Shown piece after piece: positions 28,699 through 37,958 of a stretch of DNA of 64,000 nucleotides (position 1 is its first letter; every line of letters starts with the position of its first letter). The stretch comes from Pseudobythopirellula maris (GTDB taxonomy: Bacteria; Planctomycetota; Planctomycetia; Pirellulales; Lacipirellulaceae). The notes under the pieces were generated by a model that worked only from the letters and a program-made list of their open reading frames with translations, made no database searches and was not told where the DNA came from. Position numbers and translations under genes: made by a program. The DNA is taken from NCBI RefSeq assembly GCF_007859945.1, contig NZ_SJPQ01000006.1, positions 30,561 through 94,560 of the forward strand, written 5' to 3'.

Positions 28699-29103
28699 GT
28701 GAATCCTGCCGACGTGATCCTGCAACCGCTAACGACGATCCTGGCCACGGCAATCGACGCCGCCGGGCCGCTGCTGGCGCAAGCCGACGCCGGCGACGGT
28801 GGGCCCTTGGGCCAGATCCTGCGTCTGGCGCCGATCCCGCTGATCATCGTCCTGTTCTACGTGATGTTTATTCTGCCTCAGCAGAACAAGCAGAAGGCTT
28901 TCAACCAGCTGCTCGAGAACTTGAAAGAGAACGACCGCGTGGTGACCACCGGCGGCTTGCACGGGGTGGTGACCTCGGTGCAGCGCGACTCGGGCCGGCT
29001 GACCTTGCGGATCGACGAAGCCAACGGAACGAAGGTCCGCGTGAGCCTGTGGGCCATCGAAAGCGTTGAAGGGCCCGACGGCCCGGTCAGCGCGAAGAAG
29101 TAA
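28699..29103 (+). CDS. yajC: Preprotein translocase accessory subunit YajC
   Basis: This 134-residue protein starts at a GTG. It has a short N-terminal periplasmic part, one membrane span (about residues 42-62, PIPLIIVLFYVMFILPQQNK) and the conserved cytoplasmic block LLENLKENDRVVTTGGLHG followed by a beta-rich tail. It associates with SecDF at the Sec channel. The secDF gene follows after 123 bases, consistent with one operon. Confidence 0.93.
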   Translation: MNPADVILQPLTTILATAIDAAGPLLAQADAGDGGPLGQILRLAPIPLIIVLFYVMFILPQQNKQKAFNQLLENLKENDRVVTTGGLHGVVTSVQRDSGRLTLRIDEANGTKVRVSLWAIESVEGPDGPVSAKK

Positions 29104-29226
29104 CCGGATCCTCACGAAAACTCACGATTCATCACAAGGGCGAGCCGCCCCTCCTGGAAACGCCCCCTCGCGGGCGTCACCGCCGCTCGGCCCCTTTTCC
29201 GCACGAAAGCGACACGAAGTCAGACG

Positions 29227-32200
29227 ATGAAAAGCTCGACGTCAGCGGCTGGATTCTTGTGGGCGGCGCTCGCTATGGCGGCGCTCGGTACGATGGGCGC
29301 CCCCGTGGCGTACGCTCAGGACGCCGACGCGCCCGAGGCGACCGTCACGGCTGCTGAGGAGGCCGCCGAGGATGGCGCCGCCTTGGAGCAAGAGGAGCCC
29401 GCCGCCGAAGAAGGAGCGGCCGCCGAGGACGCCACAGCCGATGAGGCCGTGGCCGAAGACGCCGCGCCCGACGCCGCCGGCGACGGCCCCGAGCCGCCCG
29501 CCAGCGATGAGCCCGCTGCCGACGAAACCGCCGCTGAGGAGCCCGCGGCTGAAGATGCCGGCGCTGGCGAGCCCGCCAACGACGAAGCAGCCGATGAGGC
29601 GGCCGCCACCCAGGGCATCGACTTCCGTGCGATCGCGATCGCCATCGCGCTGATCGTCGCGCCAATCTACCTGGGCAACGCCATTGCGAAGGGCCTGCGG
29701 ATGAAGGAGCACGGCTGGAAGATCGGCCTGGTGCTCTTCTCGATCGCGGCCGCCGCGCTCTGCGTGGCGATGGGCGAGTTCAAAGGCGGCCCCGACCTGG
29801 CGGGCGGCATCACGCTGATTTACGAGATGTCCGACCCCACCGCCGTGGTCGACGGCGACGAGGAAGAGGAAGCCGACGCCAAGAACGGCCAACGCAAGGT
29901 CAGCGCCGACGAGATGATCTCTGCCCTGAAGCAGCGGATCGATCCGGCCGGCACCAAGGAAGTGACCATCCGCCAGTACGGCGACGCGATCGAGATCATC
30001 ATCCCCAAGGCGGGGCCGGACGACCTGGAGTTCGTCAAACGGCGGATCACCGACCTGGGCCAGCTCGAGTTCCGCATCACGGCCGACCCCACCTACTCGG
30101 ACGACCAACCGATCATCAAGCAGGCCGAGCTAGCGGCGCCGAGCGAAAAGATCGTCAGGATCGGCGAGCGCGAGGTGGCCGAGTGGGTGCTGTACGACGT
30201 TGACAAGTTCGGCGAGTCGGGAGCGGGCTTGGTGACCCGCCAGGCGGGTGACCGGCTCGAGGCGCTCGTGCTGCGTGACCCGTTCAACGTGACCGGCGAG
30301 TACCTCGCCAGCACCGCCAAGAGCGTCGACGAGATCGGCGCCCCGACCGTGGCGTTCCGCCTCAACTCGAGCGGCGCCAGCCGCTTTGGCAAGCTCACCG
30401 GCGACAACCTGCCCAACCAAGCCACGGGCGCCAAGCGCAAGCTCGGCATCATGCTCGACAAGCGGCTGATCTCGGCCCCGCAGCTCAACGGCCGGATCAG
30501 CGAGAGCGGCCAGATCTCCGGCATCAACGACGAGCGTGAAGTCGATTACATCATAAGCATCCTCAACGCAGGCTCGCTGCCCGCGGCGCTCAACAAGACG
30601 CCGATCAGCGAGGAGACGGTGAGCCCGACGCTCGGCGCCACAACGATCGAGATGGGCAAGCAGGCGATCGCCGTGTCGCTCGGCGCGGTGCTGCTGTTCA
30701 TCCTGTTCTACTACCGCTTTGCGGGCATCGTGGCCTGCATCGCGTTGGCGCTGACTCTGCTGATGGTGCTGGGCGTGATGGTGCTGATCCAGGCGGCGTT
30801 CACGCTGCCGGGCCTCGCCGGCCTGGTGCTCACGGTCGGCATGAGCGTCGACGCGAACGTGCTGATCTTCGAGCGGATCCGCGAGGAGCTCGCCAAGGGC
30901 GCCGGCCTGCGGACCGCCATCCGCAACGGCTTCGGTCGCGCCACCACGACGATCGTCGACGCCAACATCACGACGCTCATCACCGGCATCGTGCTCTACT
31001 CGATCGGCACCGACCAGATCAAAGGCTTCGCGGTCACGCTGATCCTCGGCATCTTGATGAGTATGTACACCGCGATCTTCGTGTCGCGGCTCATCTTCGA
31101 CATCGCCGAGCGGTGCGGCTGGATCAAGAACCTGTCGTTCGCCAGCATCGTCGGCAACCCGGGCATCGACTTCATCGGCAAGCGAGGCGTGGCGTTGGTC
31201 TTGTCGCTGGCTCTGATCTCGCTCGGCCTGGTGGGTGTCTTCAGCCGCGGCAGCGACCTGCTGGACATCGACTTCACCGGCGGTTCGAGTGTCACGATGG
31301 CCCTGAAGCCAGAGAACGCCGCGACGATCGCCGAGGTCCGCGAGACGCTCGAGCAGACCGAACTGGTCGAGAACAACCTGCTGATCGTCGAGCGTGGCGA
31401 GACCGGCACCCGGTTCACGGTGAACTCCAGCATCGAGGATGTCGACGAGGCCGAGTCGATCCTCGACGAAGCGTTCCAAGGCAAGCTGCAAACGTACAGC
31501 GTCGAGATCGGCGAGTCGGAGCCGTTCACCGAAGAGGGCGGCTTCAGCGGCACACAAACCTCGCTCACCTTCAACGACGGCGAGGGTTTCAGCGACGACG
31601 ACGGATTGTCCCACGACACGCTCGTTTCGCGGTTGCAGAAGATCCTCGCCGACCAGGGCCAGGGAGGCGTGTTGCCGTTGGCCATGAACCCGAACCTGAC
31701 CCCCGGCAGCAGCCAACGGTTCAAGGAGTGGGACGTGCGTCTGGGCCTGCCGGCCGAGGCTTCGCGTGCGGTCTTCGATCAGCTCAAGGGCGACCTCGAG
31801 AGCCAGGCGGTCTTCCCGCTGGCGAACAAGATCGGCGGCAAGGTGGCCGGCAACATGCAGTTGCAAGCCATCTCGGCCATCTTGGTGAGCCTGCTCTGCA
31901 TCGTGGCTTACCTCTGGTTCCGCTTCCAGAACGTCTACTACGGCGTCGCGGCCGTGATCGCACTCGTCCACGACGTGCTCATCACGCTCGGCGCGCTCGC
32001 CGGGTCGGCCTGGCTGGTGAGCGGCATGCCGCCGCTCGCCACGGCCCTGCAGCTCGACGCCTTCCAGATCAGCCTGCCGATCGTGGCCGCGTTTATCACG
32101 ATCATCGGTTACTCGCTGAACGACACGATCGTGGTGTTCGACCGCATCCGCGAGGTGAAGGGCAAGAGCCCCGAACTGTCGAACGACATCATCAACTCGA

Positions 32201-32439
32201 GCGTCAACCAGACCCTGGCCCGCACGTTGCTCACCTCGCTCACCACGTTGATCGTGGTGGCGATCCTTTACTTCGCCGGCGGCCCGGGCATCCACGCCTT
32301 CGCCTTCGCCCTGGTGATCGGCGTGCTGGTGGGCACCTACAGCTCGATCTTCGTCGCCTCGCCGGCGTTGCTGTGGCTCACCGGCGGCAAGATCATCGAG
32401 CACACGGCCGAAGACCAACCGGTCGACAACGAGCCGTGA
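29227..32439 (+). CDS. secDF: SecDF fusion protein translocase subunit
   Basis: This 1070-residue protein joins SecD and SecF in one chain. It has an N-terminal signal-like span (GFLWAALAMAALGTMGAPVA), then an unusual Ala/Glu/Asp-rich region of about 100 residues (about 33-133) before the first true SecD membrane spans. SecD motifs include DLAGGITLIYEMSD and GMSVDANVLIFERIREE, the latter holding the Asp implicated in proton use. The SecF half starts near residue 650 with DIDFTGGSSVTMALK and contains GYSLNDTIVVFDRIREVK. It powers late steps of Sec export from the periplasmic side. The acidic extension is not part of classical SecD. Confidence 0.95.
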   Translation: MKSSTSAAGFLWAALAMAALGTMGAPVAYAQDADAPEATVTAAEEAAEDGAALEQEEPAAEEGAAAEDATADEAVAEDAAPDAAGDGPEPPASDEPAADETAAEEPAAEDAGAGEPANDEAADEAAATQGIDFRAIAIAIALIVAPIYLGNAIAKGLRMKEHGWKIGLVLFSIAAAALCVAMGEFKGGPDLAGGITLIYEMSDPTAVVDGDEEEEADAKNGQRKVSADEMISALKQRIDPAGTKEVTIRQYGDAIEIIIPKAGPDDLEFVKRRITDLGQLEFRITADPTYSDDQPIIKQAELAAPSEKIVRIGEREVAEWVLYDVDKFGESGAGLVTRQAGDRLEALVLRDPFNVTGEYLASTAKSVDEIGAPTVAFRLNSSGASRFGKLTGDNLPNQATGAKRKLGIMLDKRLISAPQLNGRISESGQISGINDEREVDYIISILNAGSLPAALNKTPISEETVSPTLGATTIEMGKQAIAVSLGAVLLFILFYYRFAGIVACIALALTLLMVLGVMVLIQAAFTLPGLAGLVLTVGMSVDANVLIFERIREELAKGAGLRTAIRNGFGRATTTIVDANITTLITGIVLYSIGTDQIKGFAVTLILGILMSMYTAIFVSRLIFDIAERCGWIKNLSFASIVGNPGIDFIGKRGVALVLSLALISLGLVGVFSRGSDLLDIDFTGGSSVTMALKPENAATIAEVRETLEQTELVENNLLIVERGETGTRFTVNSSIEDVDEAESILDEAFQGKLQTYSVEIGESEPFTEEGGFSGTQTSLTFNDGEGFSDDDGLSHDTLVSRLQKILADQGQGGVLPLAMNPNLTPGSSQRFKEWDVRLGLPAEASRAVFDQLKGDLESQAVFPLANKIGGKVAGNMQLQAISAILVSLLCIVAYLWFRFQNVYYGVAAVIALVHDVLITLGALAGSAWLVSGMPPLATALQLDAFQISLPIVAAFITIIGYSLNDTIVVFDRIREVKGKSPELSNDIINSSVNQTLARTLLTSLTTLIVVAILYFAGGPGIHAFAFALVIGVLVGTYSSIFVASPALLWLTGGKIIEHTAEDQPVDNEP

Positions 32440-32471
32440 TCGCGGACCACGCGACAACCTAGCTAGACCAC

Positions 32472-32504
32472 GAGCGGGGCCGCCCATGGCCCCGCTCTTT
32501 TTTT
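32472..32504 (+). terminator. Rho-independent terminator after secDF
   Basis: Stem GAGCGGGGCC/GGCCCCGCTC with a 6-base loop, followed by seven T. It lies 32 bases past the secDF stop and should end the yajC-secDF transcript. Confidence 0.92.
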
Positions 32505-32879
32505 GCGCCGACCACGCGGGAAGTGGCTTGCTTCGACGACTCGAGGCGGACCTTGCCGGTTGCGCAAGCCCCACAGCCTCTCCGCCGGGCCGGGCTGGCC
32601 GCTCTCGCTCGCCGCGGCGAACTCTTCATCGCGAGGACGCGTATCTCCTGCGGCGTCGTCAGGGTTTCTGTCGCCGGCGCCAGCAGAACGACGGCCGCGT
32701 GATTCTTCGCCGCGCGTGATGAAAGACGACGCCCGGCGGCCGGAGAACGCCGATCGTGTTCTGTATACGGAGAGACGCGAGCCCGATCAGGATCCGCCCG
32801 GGCCGCTTATTGTTCACGGACGAGCCACGACTTCCCAAGCCGAACGCGACGCCATCCCCACCACGGGGACGATCGCTCG
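32505..32879. other. Intergenic region before the LysM gene
   Basis: About 375 bases with several overlapping open frames on both strands, none with recognisable protein character. I see no convincing promoter or repeat. Confidence 0.3.
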
Positions 32880-34184
32880 GTGGCAGACTCGAGGTACGCC
32901 GTGACCGAAACGACCCGTGTGTTTTCGACCCTTCTTTTGATCGCTGTCGGATTTGGCCTCGCCACGGTCTTCGGGCCGCCCGAACTGGCCGACCGCCTTG
33001 CCGACCGTCTCGCGCCCCGCGGCGCCGCCCCGAGCGACTTGAGCCCGCTGCCTTCGGACCTTGCGGCGCAGATCGGCCCCTCGCGCGATTTCGACGCTTG
33101 GCGCAACGCCGTGGCGACCACGCCCACGCCGCAGACCGACGGACAGGCCACCGCTTTCGTGTCGCCCGCGTTGCCCCCCACGCCGGAACTCCCGCAGCCA
33201 ACCTACGACCGCTACGCGCCGAGCGCGGCGCCGCCGGTCGCGTCGCAACCGTTCGAAGCTTCGCTCGACACACCGAGCGACCTGCGCCCTGTCACGCCGC
33301 TGCCGGCCCACCCGGCGCCGGGTGGCTCGCGGTACGCCGAGCCGGCGCCCGCCGCTTCGCCCCAGCGGGACCGCTTGATCTCCAACAGCGTGCCGGCTCC
33401 GCCGGTGGCCGCCACCTCGTGGCAAACGCACCCCGATTTGCCCGCCGCGGAGTTGAGCGCCCCCGTCGCAACCTCGGAGCCTGTCGCGCGAGTGGCGGCC
33501 GATCCGTTCGCCAACGCCGACGCGGTGTGGGACGCTTGGTCGCCCCCTCCCACCACGGCCCCGGCTGAGCAAGCTCCGGCGATGCAGAGCCAAGCGGCCC
33601 CGTCGCCGGTAGCACAGTCGCCGGTTGCTCAGCTTCCGTTGACTCAGACGCCAATCGCGCCCGGGCCTGCTCCCATCACCGAAGCGCGGCCCCAGGGCTC
33701 GCGCTACGCCGCCCCGACGCCCAGCGAAGCGGCCGCGGCCGACGACCGCCGGTTCGCTCCCCCGTCGTGGCGGACGGTAGAGGCCGAGCAGCGGCCACTC
33801 GCCGCGCAGTCGACTTCGTACCGAACCGAAACAGCCCCGGCTCTGTCGGCGACGGCGAGCCCGCTCAGCGGTCCGATGCAGAAACACATTGTCACAGATG
33901 GCGACACGCTGCCCGGACTCGCCAAGCGTTACCTGGGAGACGCGTCGCAAGCCCGGCAGCTGTTCGAGCTGAACGCCGCTGTGCTCGACCACCCCGACCT
34001 GCTGCCAATCGGCGCCGAGCTGAGCGTGCCGTCCCATGGCCCGCGGGCCTCGGCCGCCCTGCCCGCGGCGCCCACCAGCGGGCTCGTGCCGGTGAGCAAC
34101 GAAGGCGCCTGGGACAACGCCCCCGCCCGCGCCGAGCTGGGCGCCCCGCTGAGCCCCACCAACCTGGTCGGCTGGGGCGGCTGA
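32880..34184 (+). CDS. Membrane-anchored LysM-domain protein
   Basis: This is a 434-residue protein read from GTG 32880; a second GTG at 32901 is an equally plausible start. One N-terminal membrane span (about residues 13-31, FSTLLLIAVGFGLATVFG) anchors a roughly 290-residue Pro/Ala-rich, low-complexity linker. A LysM domain sits near residues 335-385 (HIVTDGDTLPGLAKRYLGD, ELNAAVLDHPDLLPIGAEL). LysM binds peptidoglycan or other GlcNAc polymers, so the protein probably links the inner membrane to the wall. The vWA gene follows about 230 bases downstream. Confidence 0.75.
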   Translation: MADSRYAVTETTRVFSTLLLIAVGFGLATVFGPPELADRLADRLAPRGAAPSDLSPLPSDLAAQIGPSRDFDAWRNAVATTPTPQTDGQATAFVSPALPPTPELPQPTYDRYAPSAAPPVASQPFEASLDTPSDLRPVTPLPAHPAPGGSRYAEPAPAASPQRDRLISNSVPAPPVAATSWQTHPDLPAAELSAPVATSEPVARVAADPFANADAVWDAWSPPPTTAPAEQAPAMQSQAAPSPVAQSPVAQLPLTQTPIAPGPAPITEARPQGSRYAAPTPSEAAAADDRRFAPPSWRTVEAEQRPLAAQSTSYRTETAPALSATASPLSGPMQKHIVTDGDTLPGLAKRYLGDASQARQLFELNAAVLDHPDLLPIGAELSVPSHGPRASAALPAAPTSGLVPVSNEGAWDNAPARAELGAPLSPTNLVGWGG

Positions 34185-34214
34185 TCTTGCTCCTCGCCAT
34201 CGAGACACACCCAC

Positions 34215-34244
34215 GCCGCCGCTCGCTCCGAGCGGCGGCATTTT
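34215..34244 (+). terminator. Rho-independent terminator after the LysM gene
   Basis: Stem GCCGCCGCTCG/CGAGCGGCGGC with a 3-base loop, followed by ATTTT. It begins 31 bases past the LysM stop codon. Confidence 0.85.
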
Positions 34245-34347
34245 CATGCGCTTTCCCGTCGGCAAACCAGCCAGACCCCGATAACGGGCGGCTGCAACGT
34301 TCGCGATTGCGGCCCCGAGAGCCCTCGCCGGGGTTGAATCGCGGGGG

Positions 34348-34367
34348 ACGCCCCCCGCGGGGGGCGT
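34348..34367. repeat. Perfect 20-bp GC-rich palindrome upstream of the vWA gene
   Basis: The sequence is a 20-base perfect palindrome, ACGCCCCCCG followed by its complement. It lies 47-66 bases before the chosen start at 34414, where a regulator or REP could act. No T-tract follows, so it is not a classic terminator. Confidence 0.45.
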
Positions 34368-34413
34368 GTTGGTTGCCATCTCCGCCGCTCGGGCGACAAT
34401 GGAACTGGGGCCT

Positions 34414-36420
34414 ATGAAAGACTCTCCTCCAACGCCGCCCACCCTCGCTCCCACCGCGCCGCCGGTGGGCGCGTCAGCCGAGAGCGCGGCTGGCGATCTG
34501 GCGACCGAACCGGCCGCCGATCACCGTTCGATAGGCGACGCCCTCTCTTGGCTGCTGAGCCTGGTGCTGCACGTTGTCGCGTTGGCGGCGTTAGCGGCGC
34601 CGACCTTTCCGACCACGCGCGACACGATCGTCTCGCTCCTTACCACGCCGCTTCCGCCGGAAGAGCAAACGCCGCTCGACGACCTTCGCTTCGCCGACGA
34701 CCCGCAAACCGACATCGGCGCCATGGGCTCGGGCGGCTGGGGCGAGGCGGCGGCCGCCGCCCCGGTGCTCGACCTCACTTCCGAGGTGCGGGTCGAGCTC
34801 GAGCCGATGGACGAGTGGGGCGATGTGCTCGCCCACCGTGTCGAGACGCCCGTGGCCGTCGCGCCTGACGCCAACGCGGACCTCAGGATCCAGGGCCTCG
34901 GCGCCGTGGGGGTGAGCGGCGCGGCCGGGGCGGTCGACCGGCTGACGCACGAGATCTTGTTGTCGCTCGACAGCGCGCCCACGCTGGTCGTCTGGTTGTT
35001 CGACCGTTCGGGCAGCCTCGCGCCGCGACGCGAGGCGTTCGCCAAGCGGTTCGACCGTGTGTACGACGAGTTGGGCGTCATCGAGAACTCCGCCAACCCG
35101 GCCTTCGAGAAAGCGGACGACAAGCCGTTGCTCACCACCGTGGCCGCCTACGGCGCCGCCTACGAAACGCTCACCGCCGAGCCGACCGACGACATCGCCG
35201 AGATCAAGTCGGCCGTCCGGTCGATCGCCGACGACCCGAGCGGCGAGGAGAACGTGTTCTCCGCCGTGCTCGAGGCGGTGCGCGAGCACCGCCGCCACAG
35301 GCTCAGCAAGCCGCGTCGCCACGTGATGGTGATCGTCGTCACGGACGAGGCGGGCGACGACGACGCGCGGCTCGACGAGGCGGTCAGCTACTGCCGCAAG
35401 ATGCGCACGCCGGTCTACGTGGTCGGCTCGCCGGCGCCGTTCGGACGACGCGACGCCTACGTGCGTTACGTCGACCCCAACCCGCGGTACGACCAGCGGG
35501 TGCAGTGGCTCCCCGTTCGCCAGGGGCCCGAGAGCTGGACGCCCGAGCGCGTGCGGCTCGGCGTTTTCGAGCGCCGCGGCGACCCGACGATCGACTCCGG
35601 CTTCGGACCCTACGGGCTGACGCGGCTCTCCTTCGAGACCGGCGGGGCGTACTACTCGGTCCACCCCGGCCGCCAGCGGGCCGGCGATGACAACGATGAA
35701 GACGAAGGCGGCATGGCGTCGGTCATCTCCGCGTTCTTCGACGACCGTTTGATGCGTCGCTACCGCCCCGACTACGCCCCGACCGAAGAGCTGAAACGCC
35801 GCCTCGGCGCCAACAGCGCTCGCGAGGCGCTCGTGCGGGCGGCGTCGCTCTCTTGGACCGAGCCGCTCGGCGAAGCGCGTCTCGTCTTCTCCAAACTTAG
35901 CGACGCCCAACTCGCCGACGACATGACGCGCGCCCAACGGGCCGCGGCGATTGTCGAGCCCCAGCTCGAACGGCTCACGTCGATCCTGGCCGAGGGCCGC
36001 AAGGACCGCGAGCGGCTCCGCGAGGCGCGTTGGCAGGCGGGCTACGACTTGGCCGTGGGCCGGGTCTTGGCCGAGAAGGCCCGCGCCGAGGGCTACAACG
36101 CGATGCTCGCCCGCGCCAAAGCGGGCATGACTCTCGAGGCCGGCAACGACACGTGGATCCTCAGGCCCGACCCCGAGGTCGATTCGGCAGCCGAGCAGGC
36201 CGACGCCGCGGCAGCCGCCGAGCACCTGCAACGCGTTGTCCGCGAGCACCCCGGCACGCCGTGGGCGTACGTGGCCGAGCGCGAGCTGCGGCGGCCGATG
36301 GGCTGGCGTTGGGAGCAGGCGTTCCGCGACGTGGCGGGACGCGTGGCTCAGGCGCGAAACGGCCGACCGCGCCCGCAGCGCGACGCGCCGCCCGAAAGAA
36401 GACCGCCGCCGAAGCTATAA
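34414..36420 (+). CDS. Membrane protein with von Willebrand factor A domain
   Basis: Predicted 668 residues from MKDSPPTPPTLAPTAPPV; an ATG 15 bases upstream is also possible. A Pro-rich leader precedes one membrane span (about residues 41-62, ALSWLLSLVLHVVALAALAA). The vWA domain starts near residue 190 with TLVVWLFDRSGSLAP, the DxSxS metal-binding motif, and continues with HVMVIVVTDEAGDDD and MRTPVYVVGSPAPFG. The C-terminal 200 residues are predicted helical and charged. A metal-dependent adhesion or scaffold role is likely. The following gene is convergent across a GC-rich repeat. Confidence 0.78.
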   Translation: MKDSPPTPPTLAPTAPPVGASAESAAGDLATEPAADHRSIGDALSWLLSLVLHVVALAALAAPTFPTTRDTIVSLLTTPLPPEEQTPLDDLRFADDPQTDIGAMGSGGWGEAAAAAPVLDLTSEVRVELEPMDEWGDVLAHRVETPVAVAPDANADLRIQGLGAVGVSGAAGAVDRLTHEILLSLDSAPTLVVWLFDRSGSLAPRREAFAKRFDRVYDELGVIENSANPAFEKADDKPLLTTVAAYGAAYETLTAEPTDDIAEIKSAVRSIADDPSGEENVFSAVLEAVREHRRHRLSKPRRHVMVIVVTDEAGDDDARLDEAVSYCRKMRTPVYVVGSPAPFGRRDAYVRYVDPNPRYDQRVQWLPVRQGPESWTPERVRLGVFERRGDPTIDSGFGPYGLTRLSFETGGAYYSVHPGRQRAGDDNDEDEGGMASVISAFFDDRLMRRYRPDYAPTEELKRRLGANSAREALVRAASLSWTEPLGEARLVFSKLSDAQLADDMTRAQRAAAIVEPQLERLTSILAEGRKDRERLREARWQAGYDLAVGRVLAEKARAEGYNAMLARAKAGMTLEAGNDTWILRPDPEVDSAAEQADAAAAAEHLQRVVREHPGTPWAYVAERELRRPMGWRWEQAFRDVAGRVAQARNGRPRPQRDAPPERRPPPKL

Positions 36421-36427
36421 CAATATT

Positions 36428-36522
36428 CCCCTCCCCTTGATGGGGAGGGGTTGAGGGAGGGGTGAGAAGCCGGGTACCCGGGGCGCCCCCCTCCCTAGCC
36501 CTCCCCCGTCGGAGGAGGGAGC
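36428..36522. repeat. GC-rich repeat element, copy 2
   Basis: About 95 bases whose sequence matches the reverse complement of 16098-16185, with the shared centre GGGTACCCGGGGCGCCCCC. It lies between two convergent genes (vWA protein and lipoprotein), where it may also act as a bidirectional hairpin terminator. Confidence 0.65.
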
Positions 36523-36528
36523 ATTCGC

Positions 36529-37242
36529 CTACCGGTTCGCCATCGCGTCGAGCGCGAAGTTAGCGTGCGGGTCGTGCTTGTAGAAATGCTTGGCGATTTC
36601 GTCCGACACCACCGTGACAAACTCACGCTGGAACTGGTCCTGCGACTTGTCCTGCACGGCGATGCCGCTGTGCACCGGGAAAAGCACCTCGCCCAATTCT
36701 TCGTGGTAGGCCAGCTTGCCTTGGTTCTTCACGTCGTAGACATCGATCGTCACATCGGCGTTGCCCTGGTAGACGGTCTTGCCCTTGAACAGCTCGAAGT
36801 GGGCCAGGTCGATGTGGACCACCATGTCCGCCTTGACCGCCTTGCCGAGCTCGACGTAGTTCTCCGAGTCGTTCTCGTCGAGCCATTGGTCGACTTGCTG
36901 AGGCGGCACGACATCGATGCCGGGCACCTTGTTCTTCTCCAGCAGGTAGCTGACCTTCTTGGCGATCTGACGCGAGGCGCCGGCGTGGCGGTACTCGTTC
37001 GAGGCCGGCGGCCGGCAGAGCACGACCACCCGCTTGTTCTCCAGGGCCTCGGTCTTGGGCGGCACAAGGTTGCCCCCCTCGAACATGTAGATGCCGGTGG
37101 CCAGCAGCAGGTGCAGGCAGCCGCTCGCCGGGGCGAGCGTGGCCAGGGCCAGCGCCAGCGACAGCCAGACGTGCAGACGGGGCCGGCTGGCCGCAGGGCG
37201 TGGGGGATTAGCCGCTTGGGGGGCGGGGGGCGTACGATCCAT
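36529..37242 (-). CDS. Lipoprotein, unknown function
   Basis: Predicted 237 residues from MDRTPPAPQAANPPRPA. A Pro-rich n-region is followed by a hydrophobic core and lipobox LAPASGC, so lipidation is likely near residue 42. The mature part has YMFEGGNLVPPKTEALENKR, RVVVLCRPPASNEYRHAG and a long acidic/basic C-terminus (DKSQDQFQREFVTVVSDEIA). The pattern resembles periplasmic assembly-type lipoproteins that are common in planctomycetes, but I recognise no named family. A start 51 bases upstream is also in frame. Confidence 0.6.
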   Translation of the reverse strand: MDRTPPAPQAANPPRPAASRPRLHVWLSLALALATLAPASGCLHLLLATGIYMFEGGNLVPPKTEALENKRVVVLCRPPASNEYRHAGASRQIAKKVSYLLEKNKVPGIDVVPPQQVDQWLDENDSENYVELGKAVKADMVVHIDLAHFELFKGKTVYQGNADVTIDVYDVKNQGKLAYHEELGEVLFPVHSGIAVQDKSQDQFQREFVTVVSDEIAKHFYKHDPHANFALDAMANR

Positions 37243-37419
37243 CGCGGCGCCTCGGTCGGAGCGTTTAGGGAGAATATTAGAAGGGCGTAGCATGAGCCGG
37301 GTCGGGCGGCGCGGATCGTAGCGACGGCGCCGCCTGCCGGCAATGGCGATCCCCCGGGCCCGCCCCCCGAACCCGCCCGCCAGGGCCCCGGTCTAGTAAT
37401 TCTGGGGCCAGAAGGGCGT

Positions 37420-37447
37420 TTGACAGCCGCCCCGGGTGGCCTACAAT
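37420..37447 (+). promoter_or_regulatory. Strong sigma70-type promoter for the tRNA-Ile/tRNA-Ala unit
   Basis: TTGACA at 37420-37425, a 16-base spacer and TACAAT at 37442-37447. It is the best consensus match seen in the window and lies 63 bases before the first tRNA. Confidence 0.8.
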
Positions 37448-37510
37448 GCGGGACTCTCGCAGAGTTTGGCGTCGCTAGCAGGTGTGCCGGCCCTGACGGG
37501 AGCCAAACCC

Positions 37511-37584
37511 GGGTGTATAGCTCAGTTGGTTAGAGCGCAGCCCTGATAAGGCTGAGGTCCCAAGTTCGAATCTTGGTACACCCA
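37511..37584 (+). tRNA. tRNA-Ile (anticodon GAT)
   Basis: A 74-base cloverleaf. The acceptor stem is GGGTGTA/TACACCC with discriminator A; the anticodon loop is CTGATAA in stem CAGCC/GGCTG. The T-arm reads AAGTTCGAATCTT. CCA is not encoded. It is followed by tRNA-Ala after 69 bases. Confidence 0.96.
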
Positions 37585-37653
37585 CTCGCAAAGCGGGCGC
37601 CCCCGGCGCCCGCTTTCGCGTCGCTCCCGCCCCCACGCGGGGCGCATTGCTCA

Positions 37654-37726
37654 GGGGCTGTAGCTCAGTTGGGAGAGCGCTAGCTTTGCAAGCTGGATGT
37701 CGCAGGTTCGATCCCTGTCAGCTCCA
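37654..37726 (+). tRNA. tRNA-Ala (anticodon TGC)
   Basis: A 73-base cloverleaf. The acceptor stem is GGGGCTG/CAGCTCC with one G-U pair and discriminator A; the anticodon loop is TTTGCAA. The T-arm includes AGGTTCGATCCCT. CCA is not encoded. No rRNA sequence flanks the Ile-Ala pair. Confidence 0.96.
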
Positions 37727-37958
37727 CTCGCTCGAAGTGCTTTAGGCGCCGCAGTGGGCCTAAGCCCGTGGCCGCCGCTGTTTACCGGAAGAGCTGGTAG
37801 CCGGAAGAGTCGCCATGAAGCGGCGTTTGATTCGCTAAGGCGTGTCTTCTCTTCTCGAAGGCGTATTCGCTGCGCCGCTGGCTGACGCCGGCTAGCCTCT
37901 TTTATTGCCTTGCAATTTCTCTGCTATGTGGGCCGCGGGTTCGATCGCGATCTTGCCT
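37727..37958. other. Intergenic region after tRNA-Ala
   Basis: About 230 bases with no rRNA-like sequence, no obvious terminator with a T-tract and no supported gene before the MITE-like element starts at 37959. Confidence 0.4.

Noticed and set aside
30130..32574. 814-codon minus-strand open frame opposite secDF
   Set aside because: Produced by high third-position GC in secDF; the translation is low complexity and matches no family.
34348..34367. Terminator for the LysM gene at the 20-bp palindrome
   Set aside because: No T-tract follows, and a better terminator is already present at 34215-34244.
37511..37726. rRNA operon around tRNA-Ile and tRNA-Ala
   Set aside because: No 16S, 23S or 5S sequence is seen on either side; flanks are protein genes and a MITE-like element.
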